A stretch of DNA of 29,217 nucleotides from a virus, in IMG/VR virus record IMGVR_UViG_3300035698_017425, positions 1-29,217 of that record. One strand, written 5' to 3'. Shown here piece after piece: positions 7,575 through 14,748 of this stretch. Below the pieces are notes generated by a model that was not told where the DNA came from, ran no database searches, and saw nothing but the letters and a program-made list of their open reading frames with translations. The first letter of the stretch is position 1; each line of letters opens with the position of its first letter. The position numbers and the translations under genes were made by a program.

Positions 7575-8219
7575 ATGACTACTACTAGCAACATGGGCAT
7601 CATTCTCCCCGTGGTATCGACAACGCTGGGTCCAGAATGGGCTGAGACGTTGAACACTGGCCTTGGCACAGTAGACGAGCACGATCATAGCGATGGCAAG
7701 GGCGTGAAAATTACGCCATCTGGTATAGACATCAACGCCGAGTTAGACTTTCAAAACCAAAAGGCTACTAACATCAAAACAGCTTCTATGGAAGCTCTCT
7801 CAGCTGCCGACACGGCAACGGTGGGTTCTCTCCAGCGTGTGGGTGCCAACCTGTTTTGGATTTCTGGAGCTGGCGCTTCGGTTCAAATAACGTCGGGTTC
7901 TTCGGTGATTAGTGCTGGTGCGGGCGAGCTTACGACGGACGCTCCGGCATCGTATCCGTATACGATCACGACTAGTGATTCCGAGGTAGTTCTTTTGATA
8001 GACACCTCTACGGCTCGGACGTGTACGTTGCCAGCTGCTACGAACACGATGACTGTGCTTATAAAAGACGCTGCAGGCTCGGCAAAAACGAACGTCATTA
8101 CGATCACTCCGGACGGCACGGACACGATCGACGGTGCGAACTCGGACTATACTTTAAATTGGGCTTACGGAACGGTGCGGTTAATATCCGACGGCGTTTC
8201 AGCGTGGTACATTATCTGA
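7575..8219 (+). CDS. Tail protein with fibre-like C-terminal domain
   Basis: A 214-residue product. The N-terminus (LPVVSTTLGPEWAETLNTGLG, then DEHDHSDGKGVKI) is the attachment-type segment seen in small phage tail proteins. Residues about 130-214 form a beta-rich domain with the pattern IDTSTARTCTLPAA, IKDAAGSA, ISDGVSAWYI. The same domain closes the larger fibre gene at 18080, so the two proteins share a module. It probably trimerises; that is inference from fibre domains. GAGG precedes ATG 7575. The stop TGA overlaps the next ATG at 8219. Confidence 0.78.
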   Translation: MTTTSNMGIILPVVSTTLGPEWAETLNTGLGTVDEHDHSDGKGVKITPSGIDINAELDFQNQKATNIKTASMEALSAADTATVGSLQRVGANLFWISGAGASVQITSGSSVISAGAGELTTDAPASYPYTITTSDSEVVLLIDTSTARTCTLPAATNTMTVLIKDAAGSAKTNVITITPDGTDTIDGANSDYTLNWAYGTVRLISDGVSAWYII

Positions 8220-11203
8220 TGGCTTTAATTAAGGAAAAAGTGTCGGTCAATCTTGGCCAAGGTATCGATACCAAGACTGATGCGAAGCATGTCGTAGCGG
8301 GTAAGTTTACGAAGCTTCGCAACGCTGTTTTGCGGAAAACTGGCAGACTTGATAAACGCTCAGGCCACGTAGCTTTGCCGAACATTGAGATTGTTACGGG
8401 AGATGAGTTAGACGACACGGATTCTTTGGCGACGTATCGTAACGAGCTTTTGCAGTACAGGTCTCAAAATCTTTATAGTTACTCACCGGGATCGCAGTCG
8501 TGGTCGGACAAAGGTGGGATTGTTTCTTTGATCGCCCAAACCGACCAGGTAATTAATAACACGGCATCGCAATCCGAGTGCAGTAGTGCGGTGAGTGCGA
8601 GTGGTGAAATAGGGATTTACTGTTGGCTTGATTCGCGAAACGGGATTCGTGGATCGATCATAGACCGCACGTCGGGCATGCCCATTGTCACGGACACGAG
8701 CTTAGATGCTGCTGGTTCTGTGGTGCGTTGCCTTGCATTTAAAAACTATTTGTATGCATTTTTTTATAAATCGGGATCGTTGTTTTGTCGACGTGTCAAC
8801 GCCGTTAGGCCTGTAGGTTTTGAGACTGCCGTTGAGCTAACGACAGCGGTCAACACGACAAGTCCGACCTACGACATTTACAACTACCGGAACCTTCGAA
8901 TGGTGGTGGCTTACAACGTTCAGGGTGCTGCCGAAGTAGAAGTCGAAGCTTTCAATGAAGACTTGGATGCTGCTGCTGGGTTTACAGGCGCTACCATTAG
9001 CGAAGCTGGTACTGATTCTATCGGTATTGTGGGGTCGTCGTCGGAAAAAATATCGGTATTTTATTACAATTCTACCAACAAGTTGCGTGGTGTCGTTCTA
9101 AACAATAAGGGAGTGATCCTTGTCTCGTCAACAACAATCGATTCCGTATCTGACACTGTGCTCAACATCACAGGATTCGCAACCTCAACTGGAACCACAG
9201 CCATCTACGAGGTTGACCAGACAGCCGACTACAACCACTACGTCAAGTCGAATACGTTTACAGAGGCTGGTACCGCTGGCTCAGCTACGGTTTTTAAGAG
9301 GTCTGTGGGGCTCGCTACAAAGGCCTTTACGTACACCGACAGTACCGGAGCTTCTCAGAGTTTTGTTGGGCTGACTCACGATAGCGCCCTTCAGGCTACG
9401 TATTTTGTGGCAAGATCGGACGGGTTGCTAGCTGCCAAACTTTTGTACACGGTCGCAGGCGGGCTGCGTTCGAGCTTAGCAGATGTTTCAGCTATTTCGA
9501 ACGGCTTTGAGTTTACGGTTTTGCGCAAAAACAAGTTGGTATCTGAAAACGGCGGAGTGTTCACTCCCCTGGGTGTGTCGCGTACGGTCTTAGACTTCAG
9601 TGCCGTAGATTCTTTTACCGCATCCGAGCTAGGCGATACGTTGTACGTGGTGGGCGGGTTCTTGTCGATGTACGACGGCGAGTCTGTGGTCGAGCACGGG
9701 TTTCATCTTTACCCGGAGAACGCATCGGTAGGCTCGACGGCTACGACGGGTGGTAGCTTAGCGGCAGGCGACTACACGTCGGTATTTATTTACGAGTGGA
9801 CTGACAACAACGGTACGGTACACAGGTCGGCTCCGTCCCTAGCTGTCACGGGCAACGTAGCATCGGGCACAGCGGGTGTGGTTACGTATTCTGTTCCTAC
9901 GTTAAGGCTTACAAGAAAGGACGGCACCTTACGCACGGGTGTTCGAGTTGTGGGCTACCTGCTATCGGGGGCTACGTACTATAGGTTCACGTCCGTATCG
10001 GCATCTCCTAATAACGACGTTACAACGGATGCGGTCGACATTGCGTTGACGAGCTCGGCTGTGACTTCGAACGAGATTCTGTACACAACGGGTGGTGTGT
10101 TAGAAAACTTCGCCCCACCGGCCTGTGCGACTATCGAAATTTTCCGCAACCGGATCTGGCTTGGGGGTTTAGAAGAGCCTGGGCAGGTAGTGTACTCGAA
10201 AGCTTATCAGAAGGGCTTAGCGGTAAACTTTACCGATACGTTTGCCCTAGCCGTGGAGGCCAAAGGCGGTCGAGACACGGCTTATGGGATATTAGACGAT
10301 AAGCTTTTGCTTTTTAAAAAGGACAGGTTCTATCTCACATTCGGGGAGGGTCCTAACGATCTAGGTTTTGACGGATCGTTTTCCGAGTTTCAATTTGTAA
10401 CAGCCGATGTCGGCACGACCAACGGTAATTCGATTGTGGTGACGCCTCGCGGTTTGATGTTCAAGAGTTTGAAAGGCATCTATTCTGTGGGCTCGGATCT
10501 GTCCATAGGTTATGTGGGGGCAGAGGTCGAGGATTTTAACAGCTACACCGTTACCTCGGCGGTTTTGGTCCAGAATGAGAACCAGGTGCGGTTTACGACC
10601 TCTGCAGGCCCGATATTAGTTTACGATTATTTCTTTGGGCAGTGGTCGACATTTTCTCCGCTAGCTTCGAAGCGTGCGGTAATTTGGCAGGGCACTTACG
10701 TTCTTGTCAAATCAGACGGGATTATTCTGCAGTCTGATCCGACAGTATTTACGGACAACTCGGCTAGCTATAGTTTCTTTGCGGAGACGGGTTGGTTTGC
10801 TTTCGACGGTATCGGAGGCTACCAACGTTGTTACGAGATGCAACTTCGTGGGACGTACTATTCCGCTCACAAGCTGAAGGTTCGGGTAGCTTACGACGAC
10901 TGCGTTGCCTACGGTGGCGAGAAGGTTATAGACCCTCAAGCCATTCTCGAAGCCGCTACTTATGGCCAAAGATCACCTTACGGCGAAACCGATTCTGTTT
11001 TTGGTGGTGTAAGTACATCTTATCGTTTTTCGTTCGCTCTGCAAGAGCAAAAGTGCGAGATGGTTCGTTTTGAGATTGCGGAGCTACCTGCAGTGACGGG
11101 TACTCAGAAGGCTTTTTCGCTATCGGACATGGTATTTAGAATTGGCAGAAAAAACACAACATCGAAGCTCCGTAGGGCGTTAACATCAGGGATAAGTTCA
11201 TGA
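8219..11203 (+). CDS. Tail hub/nozzle-like (stabilisation) protein
   Basis: A 994-residue beta-rich protein, the largest product of the window. The opening (VNLGQGIDTKTDAKHVVAGKF, then LRNAVLRKTGRLDKRSG) is the pattern of podovirus tail tube/nozzle proteins that bind below the adaptor. The body shows repeated blades ending in Gly/Asp turns, as in beta-propeller nozzles, and a segment IEIFRNRIWLGG with LLFKKDRFYLTFGEG typical of the family. The reading frame is open back to 8021, but ATG 8219 overlapping the previous stop (TGATG) is the sensible start. It ends with ATGA overlapping the acetyltransferase gene. Family call from pattern, size and position. Confidence 0.82.
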   Translation: MALIKEKVSVNLGQGIDTKTDAKHVVAGKFTKLRNAVLRKTGRLDKRSGHVALPNIEIVTGDELDDTDSLATYRNELLQYRSQNLYSYSPGSQSWSDKGGIVSLIAQTDQVINNTASQSECSSAVSASGEIGIYCWLDSRNGIRGSIIDRTSGMPIVTDTSLDAAGSVVRCLAFKNYLYAFFYKSGSLFCRRVNAVRPVGFETAVELTTAVNTTSPTYDIYNYRNLRMVVAYNVQGAAEVEVEAFNEDLDAAAGFTGATISEAGTDSIGIVGSSSEKISVFYYNSTNKLRGVVLNNKGVILVSSTTIDSVSDTVLNITGFATSTGTTAIYEVDQTADYNHYVKSNTFTEAGTAGSATVFKRSVGLATKAFTYTDSTGASQSFVGLTHDSALQATYFVARSDGLLAAKLLYTVAGGLRSSLADVSAISNGFEFTVLRKNKLVSENGGVFTPLGVSRTVLDFSAVDSFTASELGDTLYVVGGFLSMYDGESVVEHGFHLYPENASVGSTATTGGSLAAGDYTSVFIYEWTDNNGTVHRSAPSLAVTGNVASGTAGVVTYSVPTLRLTRKDGTLRTGVRVVGYLLSGATYYRFTSVSASPNNDVTTDAVDIALTSSAVTSNEILYTTGGVLENFAPPACATIEIFRNRIWLGGLEEPGQVVYSKAYQKGLAVNFTDTFALAVEAKGGRDTAYGILDDKLLLFKKDRFYLTFGEGPNDLGFDGSFSEFQFVTADVGTTNGNSIVVTPRGLMFKSLKGIYSVGSDLSIGYVGAEVEDFNSYTVTSAVLVQNENQVRFTTSAGPILVYDYFFGQWSTFSPLASKRAVIWQGTYVLVKSDGIILQSDPTVFTDNSASYSFFAETGWFAFDGIGGYQRCYEMQLRGTYYSAHKLKVRVAYDDCVAYGGEKVIDPQAILEAATYGQRSPYGETDSVFGGVSTSYRFSFALQEQKCEMVRFEIAELPAVTGTQKAFSLSDMVFRIGRKNTTSKLRRALTSGISS

Positions 11204-11529
11204 GTTTGTATGCAGACTACGTTTTCGAGAGACAGGGCAAGGCTACGGTCGAGTTTGAGCATGGTTTTGCCACGTACGGTATCAACGGTAAGGAAGTATA
11301 TATCGAGGATATTTACGTTCACCCTGAACATCGAAAAACCGGGTTAGCTGCAAAGTTAGCTGACGAGATAGCTCGTCTTGCTAAGATTAACGGGTGTGTG
11401 ACCATGGTGGGGACGGTCGACCCAAAAGCGCGCGGGGGGACGACGAGCTTGCGAGTGTTACTTGGCTACGGCATGACGCTGCACTCTGTCCAAAACGGGT
11501 TAATATACTTTGTGAAGGAGATCCCGTAA
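11200..11529 (+). CDS. GNAT-family N-acetyltransferase-like protein
   Basis: A 109-residue protein with the core of a GNAT fold: the strand-turn EDIYVHPEHRKTGLAAKL matches motif A, where R/K-x-x-G-x-A/G binds the acetyl-CoA pyrophosphate, followed by a helix (ADEIARLAKINGC) and strands. It is short for the family, with a reduced N-terminal arm. It is translationally coupled to the tail hub (ATGA) and to the next internal protein (TAATG). GNAT-like genes are recurrent inside podovirus virion operons; whether they modify a host target or a virion protein is unknown. A second GNAT-like gene lies at 28251. Confidence 0.82.
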   Translation: MSLYADYVFERQGKATVEFEHGFATYGINGKEVYIEDIYVHPEHRKTGLAAKLADEIARLAKINGCVTMVGTVDPKARGGTTSLRVLLGYGMTLHSVQNGLIYFVKEIP

Positions 11530-13112
11530 TGGGTAAGAAATTAAAGGTAGGCGGTACTCTAGGAGACATGGCTAATAGGGCTAAAAAAGATCCCCTAGGA
11601 ACCGTGCTGACGGGTGGACTAAACGTGGCTGTCGGAAGTCTAACGGGTATGGATGTACCTAACTTCACAGATGCTGTGAGCGGCGTTGCTAGCGATGCTG
11701 GCGATGCTATGTGGGGTGAAACTCCGGTAGGATCTGCTTACGAATACAACGCCGAAGCGTTCACGAACCCGTGGCTCAACGATAGAAACACCGAAGCTAA
11801 CATGCGAGAAGGCAGGCTGGCGAGTGCCAATCCTTTCTTAGCCGAGCAGACTCAAATAGACCGCTCAGGAGATCGGGAAACTCGGGGCCAGCAGATGAGT
11901 TTTGTGAACGCTTTGCAGGAGCAGGCTAGGGGGCGTGGTCCAAGCCTTGCCGAGTCTCAGCTTCAAACAGCTACGGATGCTAACATTGCGCAGGCCATGG
12001 CACTCGGTGCTAGCCAGCGCGGGGGCTTAGCCGGTCAAAACCAAAGACAGATCAATCAAGCTATTCAATCGGCACAACAGCAGGCTGGTCGAGATAGTGC
12101 AGAGCTACGTATCCAAGAACAGATGGGTGCGTACAACCAGCTGGGCGGTGCGTTAAGTGGGCTTCGTGGTCAAGACCAGAGCATAGCCGGTGCTCAAGCT
12201 AGTTTACAGCAGGCTACCAACTTAGCTAACCAAGCCGAACAGCGTCAAAACAGGCAGTTTGGCGAGCAGATGAGTAAGTCTTACTTCGATTCGAGGCGTG
12301 CTGCCGAGGAGGCTCAGACGGCCAACAACATGGAGCTAGAGTCGGCTCGAGGGCAGCAGGTTATGGCTCAGAACAGTGCTAAGTTTGGCGCCTCGGAAGC
12401 TGCGAAGGATCGCAGAGCAGGCACTACTTCTGGTATTGCGGGGGGGCTGGGTGCGTTGCTTTCTGACGAAGATCAAAAGAAAAACATTACGAAGGCGAAA
12501 CCAAATATTTTAAGTGATCTATTTGGCCAAGACGAAGACTCCGAGTCGAACATGAGCATGAACTCTTTAAGCCCTATCGAGCGTGAGTTAAGTGGCAAAG
12601 GACCTCAGATGAGTCTTGCTTCGGACGATCAGTTTTACGACGAGTCCGAAGGGGGTTCTAGAAACTATTCCGAGCTGGGTGATCGTTTAAAGAAATTTGC
12701 TAAAGGCTTTAGCTCGGACAAAGACGAGCCGTCGTCGTACTCGGCGGCAAAGAACCTGGTTGGTTTGGGTGGAGCGTTGGCTTCGCTTTCTGACGAAGAC
12801 GAGAAAAAGGATATCGAAGTGCCATCCGAGGACAAGCTAACAAAGTTTATCGATGCTTTGAAAGCTTATGAGTACGAATACAAAAATCCTGATTTACCTG
12901 GAGCTGGTGAAGGTCCTCAGCTTTCTCCAATGGCACAAGACTTAGAGAAATCCGAAATAGGCGAACAGATGGTCGAAGACACTCCAAACGGCAAGATGGT
13001 GAACTACGGCAAAGCTGGCGGAGTGATGTTGGCTACCGCTGCGATGCTGAACGACCGAATGGGTGAGCTAGAGTCTGCGTTTGCTAACATGGCCAAAAGG
13101 AAGAAATCGTAA
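11529..13112 (+). CDS. Internal virion protein with two S74-like chaperone motifs
   Basis: A 527-residue protein, Ala/Gln/Ser-rich and helical, starting at the TAATG junction. Residues about 110-300 are Gln/Ala-rich helices typical of ejected internal proteins. The C-terminal part resembles an S74 intramolecular chaperone: LSDEDEKKDI at 420-429, YEYEYKNP, PMAQDLEK (467-474), MVNYGKA and a last helix LNDRMGELE. In S74 domains a Ser and a Lys five residues apart act in self-cleavage; S421 and K426 have that spacing. An earlier partial copy, LSDEDQKKNI, lies at 311-320 (S312, K317). In fibres this domain trimerises and cuts itself off; what it does in an internal protein is uncertain. Confidence 0.75.
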   Translation: MGKKLKVGGTLGDMANRAKKDPLGTVLTGGLNVAVGSLTGMDVPNFTDAVSGVASDAGDAMWGETPVGSAYEYNAEAFTNPWLNDRNTEANMREGRLASANPFLAEQTQIDRSGDRETRGQQMSFVNALQEQARGRGPSLAESQLQTATDANIAQAMALGASQRGGLAGQNQRQINQAIQSAQQQAGRDSAELRIQEQMGAYNQLGGALSGLRGQDQSIAGAQASLQQATNLANQAEQRQNRQFGEQMSKSYFDSRRAAEEAQTANNMELESARGQQVMAQNSAKFGASEAAKDRRAGTTSGIAGGLGALLSDEDQKKNITKAKPNILSDLFGQDEDSESNMSMNSLSPIERELSGKGPQMSLASDDQFYDESEGGSRNYSELGDRLKKFAKGFSSDKDEPSSYSAAKNLVGLGGALASLSDEDEKKDIEVPSEDKLTKFIDALKAYEYEYKNPDLPGAGEGPQLSPMAQDLEKSEIGEQMVEDTPNGKMVNYGKAGGVMLATAAMLNDRMGELESAFANMAKRKKS

Positions 13113-14746
13113 TGCCTGTACTTACTCCAGAACAAGCAAGGAAGCTGCGAGACCGTGGCGAAATAGACGAAGAGACGGCTGCGAAGTTTATGGGGCCTGA
13201 CCCGGCTCAAGATCAATACACGCAATCGTTTTTCCAGGGCGTTGAAAAAGACAGAGCCTATCGTCAAGCCGAGAACATCGAGAGTCTTAAGGCGGGCTTA
13301 GATGCGAAAAAAGAAGGCTTAAAAGACCGAATCGAAGTCGACGCTGCTCCGGGTAGGATGTTACTATCGTCTTCGCTTTTTCCGGAGAGACAAGAGATAG
13401 CGAAGACCGAGCCAAAATCAGACCAGCAGTTGATGCAAAAGTATTCTCCTGAGATCAGAGATCTTCAGGCTCAAGAGGAAGCTTTGCAAGCTAGTTATGC
13501 TGGTACGGTTCAAGAAGCCTTAGATCCCGAGGTGGATCTAGTCGACTACAACCCGCAAGCTAACATGCAACCTGAGATGGCTTACGCAGCGCCAGTGAAT
13601 CCTGTACTTGCGGCCTACGATCAGCAGATGGCCAACATTCAAGAAGGCGCTCGTTTGGGAGAAAGGCGTGCTACCGAGGAGGCTAGCTTCCGTAATACCA
13701 ACCAGGAACTTTACGCCAAGCAACAACAAGAGATCATGGCTGGCATAGCCGAGCAGAAACAAAAGTTACAGGATCTATACGACGGGGAAGTGGAGTTACA
13801 AGACGACACCATAGAGGGCGACTACTGGGCTGGAAAAGGTACCGGAGAAAAAGTACTAGCTGGCATAGCCTTGTTTTTGGGCGCAGCGGGAGCGTCGGCA
13901 GCTGGAGGTCGGAACTTAGCGGCAGAAGCTATCGATAAGGCTATCAACAAAGATATCGAGTTACAGAAAACTCAGTTAGCAGAAAAAAGAAGTTCAGTAG
14001 ACCGTAAAAAGAATCTCGTGTCGGCAGCTTTGAACACGTTCGGAGACATGCAACAAGCTGTTACGGCTGCGAGGGCGTCTGCGTACCGCAACACGGAGCA
14101 GCAGATCGCATCGATTGCGGCAAAGTACAAGGGCGAAGAGATTCAACTTAAGGCTCAAGAGCTTCTTGGCAACATTGGGATGAAGCGGGCTGAAGCCGAA
14201 AACAGCTTGTTAAGAATGGCGGGGCTTCAAGCAGCCGTGCGTGGGGGCAAGGTAAACGAGATGAGTTTACCCAAGGAAATGAGAGAGCTCTACGTACCGG
14301 GTAAGGGTTTTACTAGGACGACAAAGGAAGCTCAAGATCTTCGTAACGCTCAGGCTCAAAACAATACGATCAGAAAACAGCTTGGAGACCTTCTTGAAAT
14401 AGCCAGGTCTTCGTTCAAAAGCATGAGTCCCGAGCAGAGGCAGCGAGCGTTCTCGATTGCGACGATGCTCCGTGGCGTGGCGAGAGAGCCTGTCCTAGGT
14501 CCAGGAACGGTTCAAGCTGCTGAGTACGAGCGGTTAAGCCAGTTGATCCCTGATCCTTCCAACATTACACGGTTAGACGTTCAGACGATTGCAGCTTTAA
14601 AGGAGTTTGCAAACTCAATCGATACGAAAATGGAAAACGACTATGCAGCCAAGATCATGGACTACAACCCACAGGCTAGTGGTGCCCCTAGGCGTATAGA
14701 TCCGAAACAAGCTGACGGTATGATCAAAGCCTCTCAAAGGAAATAA
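13112..14746 (+). CDS. Internal virion (ejection) protein, helical
   Basis: A 544-residue protein, strongly helical and charged, with long Glu/Gln/Lys coiled-coil stretches and one Gly/Ala-rich apolar segment around residues 247-268 (VLAGIALFLGAAGASAAGG) that could enter a membrane. These traits and the position between two other internal proteins fit a core protein that leaves the capsid with the DNA and helps cross the cell envelope. Starts at TAATG overlap with the previous gene; ends 2 bases before the next start. No enzymatic motif is recognised. It is a family-level inference; no lytic transglycosylase signature was found. Confidence 0.72.
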   Translation: MPVLTPEQARKLRDRGEIDEETAAKFMGPDPAQDQYTQSFFQGVEKDRAYRQAENIESLKAGLDAKKEGLKDRIEVDAAPGRMLLSSSLFPERQEIAKTEPKSDQQLMQKYSPEIRDLQAQEEALQASYAGTVQEALDPEVDLVDYNPQANMQPEMAYAAPVNPVLAAYDQQMANIQEGARLGERRATEEASFRNTNQELYAKQQQEIMAGIAEQKQKLQDLYDGEVELQDDTIEGDYWAGKGTGEKVLAGIALFLGAAGASAAGGRNLAAEAIDKAINKDIELQKTQLAEKRSSVDRKKNLVSAALNTFGDMQQAVTAARASAYRNTEQQIASIAAKYKGEEIQLKAQELLGNIGMKRAEAENSLLRMAGLQAAVRGGKVNEMSLPKEMRELYVPGKGFTRTTKEAQDLRNAQAQNNTIRKQLGDLLEIARSSFKSMSPEQRQRAFSIATMLRGVAREPVLGPGTVQAAEYERLSQLIPDPSNITRLDVQTIAALKEFANSIDTKMENDYAAKIMDYNPQASGAPRRIDPKQADGMIKASQRK

Positions 14747-14748
14747 CC

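Noticed and set aside
8021-8218. Upstream extension of the tail hub frame
   Set aside because: The added residues overlap the preceding tail gene and are Arg/Cys/His-rich, unlike the rest; ATG 8219 in the TGATG overlap is the natural start.
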